DNA of 64,000 nucleotides from Sphingobacteriaceae bacterium (GTDB lineage Bacteria; Bacteroidota; Bacteroidia; B-17B0; Aurantibacillaceae). The notes beneath the pieces were generated by a model that was not told where the DNA came from, made no database searches, and saw only the letters and a program-made list of their open reading frames with translations. Position 1 is the stretch's first letter. Each line of letters opens with the position of its first letter. A program made the position numbers and the translations under genes. The stretch lies in the NCBI GenBank assembly GCA_016709575.1, contig JADJMM010000002.1:744001-808000 (forward strand). The letters are read 5' to 3'. Of the stretch, positions 37,525 to 47,270 are shown piece by piece.

Positions 37525-38872
37525 TTACTCGATAACAATTTTTTGTACAAATTTTTGTTCTTGTGTAGTGATATTCATTAAATAAATACCAGAAGCAAGA
37601 TTATCTAATTTTAAAGTGCGGTTTTCAAGTGTTGTTGTAATTGTTTTTTCAGTGTAAACAACATTTCCTAAAGCATCAGTAATAGTTACTGTTAAACCAC
37701 TTTTTGCTGCAGGTAAATTGAAATGTACAATACCGTTGCTTGGGTTAGGATAAACCTCGATAGCTTTTGGCGCTAAATTAGAAGTAATACCTAATGGTAA
37801 GCCACTGAATTTATAAACACCACCAAGACCTACTGTTACGCCATCAGAGAAAGTTCCTGCCCAACCTGTAACGTTATCAGCAAAGCCTACTTGTAAATAA
37901 CCAATGTTTGATCCGCCCCAAGAGTTCCAAGTTACACCGTTATCAGTTGTATAAGCAATACTTAATGAAGGATTTGAAACTGAAGCAAACCATGAAGTTC
38001 CTGTAATAGGAGCGATATCATTAAAACCACAATTAATTGGCTGACCAAGATTTGTCCAAGTAGCACCGCCATTAGTTGTTTGCCATAAATTTGAAGCTGT
38101 ACCTGAAGTTCCTGAACATAAACCATTGTTTGCATCAGTAAAAGCAATGCGTGAAACTTCTGTTACACCTGCCATTGCTGCACTAACAGTCCAAGTAGAA
38201 CCTGCGTCAGTTGATTTAAACACGGCCTAAATTGGTTCCAAACCAAATAGTATTTCCTAAACTAAAATAAGAATCCGTTAAACCATACTCACTTGTTGAA
38301 AGTGGATTTGGAATATTTACACCAGCAATTTTCGACCAAGACGTTCCGCCGTTTATGGTTTTCCAAATTTCAAAATCACCACCAACAGGATCTCCTGCAA
38401 CAACACCAACAGTTGGAGTTACAAAACAAATGAAGTTTACAAAAGAAGCGTTATTTGTAAAAGAACCAACCGGAGTTACGTTAGTCCATGATGTACCACC
38501 ATTAGTTGTATTATATACTACATCTTTGTTTGCTGTAGCTTTTGTCCAAGCTGACATCCAACAAGTATTTGCATCAACACCTTCAATATTGCTAATTTGG
38601 TAAGTATTTGTATCAGGTAAAATTGGTCCTGAAGTCCAGGTAGTACCGCCATTGTTTGTCATTGCAAACAAATTCGATTGTCTTCCGTTTGAACCGTAGT
38701 TTCCAAGACCCCAAACAGTGTTAACATCAAGCACATCCATCATAATTAAACCTGCTGATGTATGTGGGAAATTAGTGTTTTGAAGTGTATTCCAAAACGG
38801 GCTTGGTACCGCTTGTGCAAATGCGCCAACCGATAAAGCTGCTGTAAAAATTGTAAGTAAAGATTTTTTCAT
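37525..38872 (-). CDS. T9SS-secreted YCF48/BNR-repeat protein (one frameshift)
   Basis: Exported beta-propeller-like protein. Signal peptide (LLTIFTAALSVGAFAQ), then repeats with the BNR/YCF48 pattern: NGGTTWTSG, NGGTSWTNV, NGGTSWSKI, DAGSTWTVS, NGGATWTNL and DNGVTWNSW. The C-terminus is a T9SS type A sorting domain (IEVYPNPSNGIVHFNLP...SGIYLMNI). A one-base shift near 38220 separates the two halves. Corrected length about 449 aa. Such proteins are surface-exposed or released; no enzymatic function is evident. Confidence 0.85.
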
Positions 38873-38971
38873 GTTTTTATTTTTTTGGTTACGCTAAATT
38901 ACTACTTTTTTGGTCTTTAGCAAGGGGGTTTTGCTACAAAAAGGGCATTTTATTACTAATCAATAATTAAT

Positions 38972-38979
38972 TAACTTTG
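38972..38979 (+). promoter_or_regulatory. Candidate -7 promoter element of ferredoxin-NADP reductase gene
   Basis: TAACTTTG fits the Bacteroidota TAnnTTTG element and lies 17 bases upstream of the ATG at 38997. No TTG is found at the usual -33 spacing. Confidence 0.4.
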
Positions 38980-38996
38980 CGGAAATTTTTTAGAAA

Positions 38997-40007
38997 ATGA
39001 TCACAACTGATGTAGCAATAATTGGAGCAGGACCAGTAGGTTTATTTGCCATATTTGAGTGTGGTTTGTTAAAATTACGTTGTCACTTAATTGACTATTT
39101 ACCTCAGGCAGGCGGACAACTTTCAGAAATTTATCCTAAAAAACCTATTTACGATATTCCTGGTTATCCAAGCATTTTAGCGCAGGAATTAGTAGATAAT
39201 TTACTGAAACAAGCCGAGCCTTTTAACCCTGCCTTTACTTTTGGAGAGCGCATAGAAAGCTTAGAAAAAAAGGGAGATCGCGATTTTATCTTAATAACTA
39301 ACCTTGGAACTACTATTCATGCAAAAGCTGTAGTTATTGCTGGCGGTTTAGGCTGTTTTGAGCCCAGAAAACCAGAAGTATCTGGTTTAGAGCAATTTGA
39401 AAACGGGAAAGGCGTTAATTATATGATTTTAGACCCCGAAAAATACAGAGGCAAACGCATGATTTTAGCCGGTGGTGGTGATAGTGCCTTAGATTGGGCC
39501 ATATTTTTAGCGGATGTAGCAAAAGAAGTAACGCTTGTTCACCGCAGCGAATCTTTTAGAGGGGCGCCAGATAGCGTAAATAAAGTGATGAATTTGGCGA
39601 AAGAAGGAAAAATAAAATTACTCCTTAACTCTAATTTATCCTCTGTAAGCGGTAATGGTCACTTAGAAAATGTGGCTATTTTAAACACCAAAACCAACGA
39701 AACTTCTACAATAGAAACGGATTACTTAATTCCGCTTTTTGGTTTATCTCCAAAGTTAGGACCAATAGAAAATTGGGGTTTAAATATTGATAAAAACGCT
39801 ATTGAAGTAAATACCGATGATTATTCTACCAATGTAGAAGGTGTTTGGGCTATTGGCGATATCAATACCTATAAGAATAAATTAAAGTTGATTCTTTGTG
39901 GTTTTCATGAAGCTTCTTTAATGAGCCATAGTGCCTATAAGTACATTAACCCGGGTGTAAAATACACCATGAAATACACCACCGTCAACGGGGTTAATTC
40001 GTTTTAA
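38997..40007 (+). CDS. Ferredoxin/flavodoxin--NADP+ reductase, thioredoxin reductase-like type
   Basis: Flavoenzyme moving electrons between NADPH and ferredoxin. FAD-binding motif VAIIGAGPVGLFAIFECG at the N-terminus, then QAGGQLSEIYPKKPIYDIPGYP, the NADPH-binding motif ILAGGGDSALDWA (about residue 158) and the second FAD motif VEGVWAIGDINTYK. The redox-active CxxC of thioredoxin reductase is absent, which assigns it to the YumC/TrxR-like FNR family. 336 aa, intact, single gene with its own promoter. Confidence 0.93.
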   Translation: MITTDVAIIGAGPVGLFAIFECGLLKLRCHLIDYLPQAGGQLSEIYPKKPIYDIPGYPSILAQELVDNLLKQAEPFNPAFTFGERIESLEKKGDRDFILITNLGTTIHAKAVVIAGGLGCFEPRKPEVSGLEQFENGKGVNYMILDPEKYRGKRMILAGGGDSALDWAIFLADVAKEVTLVHRSESFRGAPDSVNKVMNLAKEGKIKLLLNSNLSSVSGNGHLENVAILNTKTNETSTIETDYLIPLFGLSPKLGPIENWGLNIDKNAIEVNTDDYSTNVEGVWAIGDINTYKNKLKLILCGFHEASLMSHSAYKYINPGVKYTMKYTTVNGVNSF

Positions 40008-40060
40008 GCTTTTTTATTTTTTCATTCGTAAATTCTGTTTCCGCCTTAGCGGGATTTTAG

Positions 40061-40068
40061 TACTTTTG
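40061..40068 (+). promoter_or_regulatory. Candidate -7 promoter element of PBP1A gene
   Basis: TACTTTTG, matching TAnnTTTG, lies 13 bases before the GTG start at 40082. No clear -33 TTG. Confidence 0.4.
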
Positions 40069-40081
40069 ACAAAATTCTTCT

Positions 40082-42163
40082 GTGGCCAAAAACAAAAAAT
40101 ACATTGCCATTACCTGGCTGCTAATCTGGCTACCTTTTCTCAGTATTTTTTTATTGCTATCTCTTGTTGCTTACGAAGTGTTAGGTGATTTACCTAGTGT
40201 TGAAGAATTACAAAACCCAAAGAGTAATCTGGCGACCGTTATATATAGTTCGGACGCAAAGGTTTTAGGAAAATATTATAACGAGAACCGCGTTAACGTA
40301 ACATTTAAAGAATTAGACAAAGATTTAACTAACGCATTAGTCGCAACTGAAGACGCGCGTTTTTACGAGCACAGTGGCGTAGATATTAAAGCATTAGCGC
40401 GCGCCGTTTCAGGAGTTGTAACAGGCGGATCAAAAGGCGGAGGAAGTACCATCACACAGCAGTTAGCAAAGATGATGTTCCCTCGCGAAAAACTCAGCAA
40501 GCTTCAATTAGCTACTCGTAAAATGAAAGAATGGGTTATCGCTACCCGTCTCGAAAAAAATTATACCAAAGAAGAGATCATGGCGATGTACCTCAACAAA
40601 TTCGATTTTTTGAATCTGGCTGTTGGTATTAAATCAGCCTCGAAAATTTATTTTAATGTTGGTCCTGATAGTTTACGTATTGAGCAAGCCGCCATGTTAG
40701 TTGGGATGGCGCAAAATCCTTCATTATATAATCCAATTCGCTTTCCTGAAAAAACAAAACACCGCAGAAATATTGTATTAAGTCAGATGTTGAAATATGG
40801 TTACATTAATCAAACGCAATTCGACACTTTAAAAGTAAAACCATTGGGATTAAATTTTCATCCGGAAGATCATAACGATGGTTTAGCGCCTTATTTCAGA
40901 GAGTATTTACGTGAGAATTTTTTTAAAAACCTGGTGCGAGATAATGCACCATTTGCGTGGAATGTTAATCAAAAGGAAATTGACAACATCATGAATTCCG
41001 CTATGAAACGTAGCGATCGTTATCGCGAATTAAAACAGCAAAATTTATCTCCGCAACAAATCGAAAAAATATTTAAAACACCAACAGCCATGACGGTATA
41101 TAGTATCAGAGGAGAAATTGATACTATCATGTCTCCAATGGACAGCATTCGTTATTACAAAAGTTTTTTACAAACCGGATTTACTGCTATTGAACCACAA
41201 ACAGGATATGTGAAAGCTTGGGTTGGCGGAATCAATCATAAACATTTTAAATACGATCACGTAAAAGTGGGCCGTCGTCAAGTTGGTTCAACATTTAAAA
41301 CATTTGTTTACGCTATGGCTATTCAAGAAGGATACTCACCGTGTTATCAATTACCTTGCGTAAGAACATGCGTAACTGATGGTGTAGGAAAAGAATGGTG
41401 CCCTGATAATTCAGGTGGAGATGAGAAGTACGAAAACAAAATGATTACTCTGAAATTAGCTCTGGCCATGTCGATTAACTGGGTGAGCGCTGAATTAATA
41501 AAACGATTTGGACCAAACGCTGTAGTTAATTTAGCAAAACGCATGGGTATCACCGCTCCGCTAGAAGCTGTGCCTGCTATTTGTTTAGGAACTCCTGATA
41601 TTTCGGTGTACGAAATGGTAGCGGCCAATGCTACTTATGCCAATAAAGGAACTTATGTTCAACCCACATTTATAACCCGAATTGAAGATAAAAACGGAAA
41701 AGTTTTAGAAGAATTTATTCCGAATACTGATGAAGTTTTTAGTGAAGAAAAGGCATATGTAATGATTCAATTAATGCGTGGTGTTTGTGATTATGGTACC
41801 GGAAGTCGCTTGCGTGGAAGACATAATTTACGCAACCAAATAGCAGGGAAAACCGGCACAACACAAAACAATTCTGATGGTTGGTTTATTGGTTTAACAC
41901 CTGAATTAGCGGCAGGTTGCTGGGTTGGTGGTGAAGACAGAAGCGTGCATTTTAATAGCATGGAAAACGGACAAGGAGCTAGTATGGCCCTTCCTATTTG
42001 GGGTAAATTTTTCAGTAAAGTTTATGCCGATAAAACACTTAAAGTTAGCAAAGGTGATTTCGAAAAACCCGCTAATTTGGGCGATATTGAGCTGGATTGT
42101 TCTAAATACGACAGCAAAATCAACACCGGAGAAGAGACTTTTGAGGGTGATGGTGGGTTTTAA
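40082..42163 (+). CDS. Penicillin-binding protein 1A (transglycosylase/transpeptidase)
   Basis: Bifunctional peptidoglycan synthase anchored in the inner membrane. One N-terminal helix (ITWLLIWLPFLSIFLLLSLVAY), GT51 domain with the catalytic Glu in ATEDARFYEHSGVD and GGGSTITQQLAKMMF, then the transpeptidase domain with the nucleophile motif GSTFKTFVYAMA, the SxN-type LAMSINWVS and KTG in AGKTGTTQNNSDGW. 693 aa, slightly shorter than many homologues because the C-terminal tail is short. GTG start chosen as it gives a normal MAKNKKY N-terminus. Intact. Confidence 0.95.
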   Translation: MAKNKKYIAITWLLIWLPFLSIFLLLSLVAYEVLGDLPSVEELQNPKSNLATVIYSSDAKVLGKYYNENRVNVTFKELDKDLTNALVATEDARFYEHSGVDIKALARAVSGVVTGGSKGGGSTITQQLAKMMFPREKLSKLQLATRKMKEWVIATRLEKNYTKEEIMAMYLNKFDFLNLAVGIKSASKIYFNVGPDSLRIEQAAMLVGMAQNPSLYNPIRFPEKTKHRRNIVLSQMLKYGYINQTQFDTLKVKPLGLNFHPEDHNDGLAPYFREYLRENFFKNLVRDNAPFAWNVNQKEIDNIMNSAMKRSDRYRELKQQNLSPQQIEKIFKTPTAMTVYSIRGEIDTIMSPMDSIRYYKSFLQTGFTAIEPQTGYVKAWVGGINHKHFKYDHVKVGRRQVGSTFKTFVYAMAIQEGYSPCYQLPCVRTCVTDGVGKEWCPDNSGGDEKYENKMITLKLALAMSINWVSAELIKRFGPNAVVNLAKRMGITAPLEAVPAICLGTPDISVYEMVAANATYANKGTYVQPTFITRIEDKNGKVLEEFIPNTDEVFSEEKAYVMIQLMRGVCDYGTGSRLRGRHNLRNQIAGKTGTTQNNSDGWFIGLTPELAAGCWVGGEDRSVHFNSMENGQGASMALPIWGKFFSKVYADKTLKVSKGDFEKPANLGDIELDCSKYDSKINTGEETFEGDGGF

Positions 42164-42234
42164 TACCGATTCGCAGTATTAATTAATACAACTCTTGATT
42201 CGTGGTATATTGCAATCGGAACTAACCATTCTAA

Positions 42235-42280
42235 GATTGAAAACAGAAGATTATAGGTGAATTATTAGTTGTTTTCAATC
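42235..42280. repeat. Inverted repeat in the PBP1A-CoA transferase gap
   Basis: Perfect 10-base arms GATTGAAAAC (42235-42244) and GTTTTCAATC (42271-42280) around a 26-base spacer, with imperfect extension outside the arms. Position after PBP1A and before the CoA-transferase promoter suggests a regulatory or transcript-end structure. No T-run follows the right arm. The remaining sequence of this 184-base gap has no gene. Confidence 0.35.
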
Positions 42281-42322
42281 AAGAATTGGTATAGTTTCCC
42301 TTCCTAAAACCAAAAAAAATCC

Positions 42323-42330
42323 TATTTTTG
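42323..42330 (+). promoter_or_regulatory. Candidate -7 promoter element of the CoA-transferase genes
   Basis: TATTTTTG matches TAnnTTTG, 17 bases before the ATG at 42348; no -33 TTG at the usual spacing. Confidence 0.4.
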
Positions 42331-42347
42331 TATCCCTATTATTTCTT

Positions 42348-43058
42348 ATGATTAACAAGGTTGTAAAGAACGCCGATGAGGCGATAAAAGACATTAAAGA
42401 CAACATGACTTTAATGCTTGGCGGATTTGGTTTATGCGGTATTCCCGAAAACTGTATTAATGCTTTAGTTAAAAAAGGTGTTAAAGGTTTAACTTGTATT
42501 AGCAACAACGCCGGGGTTGATGATTTCGGTTTAGGATTGTTATTACAAACTCGTCAGGTTAAAAAAATGATTTCAAGTTATGTTGGTGAAAATGCAGAAT
42601 TTGAAAGACAAATGTTGAGTGGTGAATTAGAAGTAGATTTAATTCCACAAGGAACATTAGCTACACGTTGTATGGCTGCCGGTTATGGTATGCCTGTAAT
42701 ATTTACACCTGCGGGTGTTGGTACTGAAATTGCACAAGGTAAAGAAGTGCGCAAATTTAAATTCAATGGCGTAGAAAAAGATTATTTAATGGAGCATGCT
42801 TTTGATTCTGATTTTGCGATTGTAAAAGCATGGAAAGGTGATGCTGCCGGAAATTTAGTTTACCGTTCAACGGCACGAAATTTTAATCCGATGATGGCAA
42901 TGGCTGGAAAAATTACAATTGCAGAAGTTGAGCATTTAGTTCCTGCAGGCGAATTAGATCCTGATCATATTCACACACCAGGTATTTATGTACACAGAAT
43001 TTTTCAAGGTGAGAAATTTGAAAAACGCATTGAACAAAGAACTGTAAGAAAAAAATAA
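42348..43058 (+). CDS. 3-oxoacid CoA-transferase, subunit A
   Basis: Subunit A of a heteromeric class I CoA-transferase (SCOT/AtoDA type), which moves CoA between succinyl-CoA and an oxoacid such as acetoacetate. Family signatures: LMLGGFGLCGIPENCINAL near the N-terminus, GVDDFGLGLLL, and GVGTEIAQGKE. 236 aa, intact. Its partner subunit B follows only after an unrelated gene (43093-43647). Confidence 0.95.
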   Translation: MINKVVKNADEAIKDIKDNMTLMLGGFGLCGIPENCINALVKKGVKGLTCISNNAGVDDFGLGLLLQTRQVKKMISSYVGENAEFERQMLSGELEVDLIPQGTLATRCMAAGYGMPVIFTPAGVGTEIAQGKEVRKFKFNGVEKDYLMEHAFDSDFAIVKAWKGDAAGNLVYRSTARNFNPMMAMAGKITIAEVEHLVPAGELDPDHIHTPGIYVHRIFQGEKFEKRIEQRTVRKK

Positions 43059-43092
43059 TAAAACCGAAAATAAACCGTTAGTTAAACAGACT

Positions 43093-43647
43093 ATGAAAAC
43101 AACTATTAAAAATACTTTATTTCTTGCAACAGCTTTAGTTGCCACTTCTTTTTTATTTGTGCGTTGCGACTCAGGTGATGAATTTGAAAATGTTACAAAG
43201 AATGAAGTAACCATTGATTTATCAGGAGAAATGATTCAGGAGGGCAGAATCTTTTTAGTTGTTGATGAATCTAATCCTTCAAATATGTACTCGAGAGTTG
43301 ATAGTATTGCGCAATACGGCTATAATATTTATTATACCATTCCCGATTCTTTAAAAGATTGTAATTTAAAACTAGTTTTTAGCGGAAAAATGCGCGAAAC
43401 AGAAGGTGTTACTGGTTCCATAGCAATTGCTCTACACGGTAAAGACTCTATTTACTTTTGGGGTAATGTTTTTGGATACATCCACGTTAAACAGATTAAC
43501 ACATGGGCTCCTTTTAAAGATAGTGTCCTTATTAATAAAACAGCTAACAGACCAACATCCCAATTCTTAAAAATTTTCCCTTACAAACAAACCGGAAAAG
43601 GGTATTATGATGTGGACGATTTAGTAGTGAAAATTACAAGAGAATAA
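43093..43647 (+). CDS. Hypothetical lipoprotein or secreted protein, 184 aa
   Basis: Unrecognised. The N-terminus MKTTIKNTLFLATALVATSFLFVRC is a signal peptide; the Cys followed by DSGDEF could be a lipidation site, though Arg before it is not ideal. The remainder is beta-rich with no known motif. It lies between the two CoA-transferase subunit genes with gaps of 34 and 3 bases, so it is probably cotranscribed with them. No frame problem seen. Confidence 0.7.
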   Translation: MKTTIKNTLFLATALVATSFLFVRCDSGDEFENVTKNEVTIDLSGEMIQEGRIFLVVDESNPSNMYSRVDSIAQYGYNIYYTIPDSLKDCNLKLVFSGKMRETEGVTGSIAIALHGKDSIYFWGNVFGYIHVKQINTWAPFKDSVLINKTANRPTSQFLKIFPYKQTGKGYYDVDDLVVKITRE

Positions 43648-43650
43648 TTT

Positions 43651-44307
43651 ATGTTAGATAAAAACGGAATTGCAAAACGCATTGCCCGCGAAGTTAAAGA
43701 CGGCATGTATGTAAATTTAGGAATTGGTATTCCAACATTGGTAGCAAATTATATTCCTGAAGGAATTAATGTTGAGCTTCAATCCGAAAACGGTATTTTA
43801 GGCATGGGTCCTTTTCCTTTTGAAGGTGAAGAAGACGCTGATTTAATAAACGCAGGCAAGCAGACCGTTACCTTACTGGATGGCTCTTCAATTTTTGATT
43901 CCGCTATGAGCTTCGGCATGATTCGCGCGCAAAAAGTGGACTTAACTATTTTGGGCGCTATGGAAGTAAGCGAAACCGGCGACATTGCCAATTGGAAAAT
44001 TCCAGGAAAAATGGTAAAAGGCATGGGTGGTGCTATGGATTTAGTAGCCTCAGCAAAAAATATTATTGTCGCTATGCAACAAGTGAACAAAGCCGGCGAA
44101 TCCAAATTACTACCTAGCTGTTCTTTACCATTAACAGGTGTGCGTTGTATTAAAAAAGTAGTGACTGAACTAGGCGTATACGATATTTTACCTACCGGTG
44201 GATTTAAATTATTAGAACGCGCTCCCGGCATCTCAATCGAACAAATTAAAAATGCTACCGCTGGAAAACTTATTATTGAAGGTGATGTTCCTGAAATGAC
44301 TGTCTAG
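43651..44307 (+). CDS. 3-oxoacid CoA-transferase, subunit B
   Basis: Catalytic subunit of the class I CoA-transferase. VNLGIGIPTLVANYIPEGINV is followed by the active-site motif SENGILGMGPFP, whose Glu forms the covalent CoA intermediate. Also present are GAMEVSETGDIANW and MVKGMGGAMDLV, hallmarks of subunit B. 218 aa, intact, ends with TAG. Works with subunit A encoded at 42348-43058. Confidence 0.95.
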   Translation: MLDKNGIAKRIAREVKDGMYVNLGIGIPTLVANYIPEGINVELQSENGILGMGPFPFEGEEDADLINAGKQTVTLLDGSSIFDSAMSFGMIRAQKVDLTILGAMEVSETGDIANWKIPGKMVKGMGGAMDLVASAKNIIVAMQQVNKAGESKLLPSCSLPLTGVRCIKKVVTELGVYDILPTGGFKLLERAPGISIEQIKNATAGKLIIEGDVPEMTV

Positions 44308-44330
44308 TTTTTACAAAATAAAACGCTGCA

Positions 44331-45847
44331 TTGAAAGAGTTTATTTTTAAATACAAATATCTGATTTTTGCAGCCATTGTAATAATACACTTTGCTTTTA
44401 AGTTTTATAAGTGTGGAGAGGCGGGATTATGGTATGATGAGTGTTTCAGTGTGCAGTTAGCCCAAAAAAGTGCTAGTGAAATAATTAGAATATCAATGGA
44501 GGAGGATCCAAATCCGCCTCTGTACGGTGTTCTTATTCATTATTGGCTCAATTTGTTTGGCGATTCCGAGGAAGGCGTCCGCTCGTTATCAGTACTTGCC
44601 AGTTCCTTAGCTGCCGGTGTTCTGTTTTTACTTTGTCTAAATTTTTTTAATTGGCAAACTTCCGTTTTTGCCTCATTAATGTTTTTCACTTCTAACGAAT
44701 TATATTATTATGGTTTGGAGGCCAGAACCTATGCGCTCATCATTCTCTTTGTACTTTGCTCCTACTATTTATATTTATCCATTATTAAACGGCCAACACT
44801 ATTAAAAGCTATATTATTTGCTGTTGCCAATGCCTGCATTTTTTATTCTCACTTCTTAGCCTGTTTTGTTCTTATTGGTGAATTGCTGTTGTTTCCATTC
44901 TTTGCTTTTACTGCAGGTAGGATTTCGCGTGATAACGAAAATCTGAACTTTTCTGTTTCAGCGAAATCCAAAGTTATAATCTATCTTTTATCTCAACCTT
45001 AATCTTCACTTTCTTTTTATGGCCATGGAAAGATCGTACTATTTTTCTATTACTTGAAGGCGGAAAAGCTATGTGGTTAGCAAAACCAACTTATGTTGAA
45101 TTTAAAAACTGTGTTTACGAATTTTTTAATAGCAAAGCCCTATACCAAACTCATATCTATTCAGCTATTGTATTTGGTTTATTATTAATGCTAAAACGTT
45201 TCCGAGAAGAAGAGTTTAGCTGGAAAATGGTTTTGTTTGCTTTAGCGGTTGGTCCAGGTCTAATGTACTTTAATTATTTTGCTGCAGGCTTCACACCTAT
45301 TTTCTTGAAGCGATATATTTTATACTCATTCTTAGGATTCATTTTCTTATACAGCTATTTGTATTCTATGTTAAAATTTCCCTTCCTTATTAAGTTAGGC
45401 TTGTTTTTAGTTCTTTCAGGATTTTCATTTTCGAAACTAACTTACCCACGTGAAGCCTTTTATGAGTATAATAAAGCGGTACCCTTTTTAAAAAACTTAC
45501 AAAAGAACAATAATACATTAATTGTAAATGACCTTCAGGATTTGTTCGCGTATTACTATGATAGAAGTCTTCTCAAACTCAAAAACTTTGAAGAAAAGTA
45601 TAATGCAATGATAAGCAAAGGAGTGTTCGAATTTAAACCCGACAATCTCACTTGGCCAGTTGATCAAGATTTTTCAAACTATAAAGACATTTATTATACA
45701 AGAACCTTCTGCGGTTATTATGACCCAGAGGATAAAATTAGTACTATGTTAAAGCAAAAATATTTTTGAGTTAAAGAAATTTCCGACTACAAAGGAATTC
45801 TAATTACTCACTATACTAATCCTAATTATAAACCAACTAGCAAATGA
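44331..45847 (+). CDS. GT39-like membrane glycosyltransferase (frameshift and internal stop)
   Basis: Predicted inner-membrane GT-C transferase using a polyprenyl-phosphate sugar. The first periplasmic loop has the acidic motif GLWYDECFSVQLAQ and then EDPNPPLYGVLIHYWLNLFGDSEEGVRSLS, a strong hallmark of PMT/GT39-like proteins, followed by many helices. Start is a TTG at 44331. The frame breaks near 44995 (restored reading LLSTLIFTFFLWPWKD). A TGA at 45767-45769 is followed in the same frame by a sensible tail (GILITHYTNPNYKPTSK) ending in a TGA at 45845-45847 that overlaps the next ATG, so the stop at 45769 is suspect. Confidence 0.83.
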
Positions 45848-47258
45848 AAGTAGCCGTTATTGGAGCAGGTCCAGCTGGAATGACTGCAGGCTACGAGTTA
45901 GCCAAACACATAAAAGATATTGATATTTACGAAGCAGGCCCTTCAGTTGGAGGCATGTCTAAAACCATTGAACTATGGAATCAAAAGGTAGATATTGGTC
46001 CGCATCGTTTTTTTAGCAATGACACGCGTGTAAATGAATTGTGGTTAGAGGTAGTTGGAAAAGATTATGAAATGGTTGATCGCTTAACGCGTATTTATTA
46101 CAACAAAAAATTCTTTCATTATCCCATCAAAGCATTAAATGCTTTAACTAATATGGGCATTTTTAAGGCTGCATCTTGTATGATTTATTACGGTCTCGAA
46201 AAAATTTCTCCAACAAAGGACATTTCTACTTTTGAAGGATGGGTTACTAATCGTTTCGGAAAAAAATTATACCAGATTTTTTTTAAAACTTACACCGAAA
46301 AATTATGGGGTATTCCTTGTAATGTTTTGGATGCGGATTTCGCAGCTCAACGTATTAAAAAATTCAGCTTAGGAGAAGCTATCAAAACAGCATTATTTGG
46401 AAACAGTGGTAAACATAAAACATTAGTTGATCAGTTTGCTTATCCTCATGGCGGAACGGGAATGGTTTACGAGCGGATGGCTAAGTTTATAAAAGAAAAA
46501 GGTGGAAGTGTTAATTTAAATTCGCCCGTTAAAAAAGTAATTACAAAAAACGGTGTGGCTTGCGCTATTGAATTAGAAGATGGCACGATAAAAGAATATG
46601 ATCACATTATTTCATCAATGCCATTATCACTAATGGTAGCTCGTTTGCCAGAAGTGCCTGACAATATTAAACAGGCTGCTAACAGTTTAAAATTCAGAAA
46701 TACCATTATTGTGTATTTAAATGTTCAAGCAAAAATTTATTTCCTGATAATTGGTTATATGTTCATAGTAACGATCTTGAAATGGGTCGATTAACCAATT
46801 TTCGTAACTGGGTACCCGAATTATACGGGAAAGAAGAAAGCACTATTTGTGCCTTGGAATACTGGTGTTATGATAAAGACGAAATATGGATACGTGATGA
46901 AAATAAACTAATAGACTTAGCAAAAGAAGAACTAAGAAAAACAGGATTAATTGGTTCTGCTGAAATTAGCGCTGGTCATGTTTATAAAATACCCCGTTGC
47001 TATCCCGTTTACGGAACAGGTTATAAAGATGTTTTAAAACCCGTTGAAGATTATTTAAATACCATTAAAAATTTGCATGTTATTGGCAGATACGGGGCCT
47101 TTAAATACAATAATCAAGATCACAGCATTTTAATGGGTAAGCTCGCCGTGGAAAATATTTTAGAAAATAAAAAACATAATTTGTGGGAAATTAATACAGA
47201 CTATGATAGCTACCAAGAAAGCAGTGTTATTACAAAAACGGGCTTACAAAAAAAATAA
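45844..47258 (+). CDS. FAD-dependent UDP-galactopyranose mutase-like oxidoreductase (frameshifted)
   Basis: Flavoprotein of the amine-oxidase/Glf superfamily. N-terminal FAD motif AVIGAGPAGMTAGYELAKH, then GGMSKTIELWNQKVDIGPHRFFSND and the middle block YTEKLWGIPCNVLDADFAAQR; the C-terminal FAD-contact block is IGRYGAFKYNNQDHSILMG. The frame shifts near 46735, where the joined reading is KNLFPDNWLYVHSNDLEMGRLTN. Corrected length about 471 aa. Glf itself is shorter (about 370 aa), so this is the larger relative usual in polysaccharide and glycolipid loci. Overlaps the upstream GT39 gene by four bases. Confidence 0.85.
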
Positions 47259-47270
47259 TTAAATCATTAA

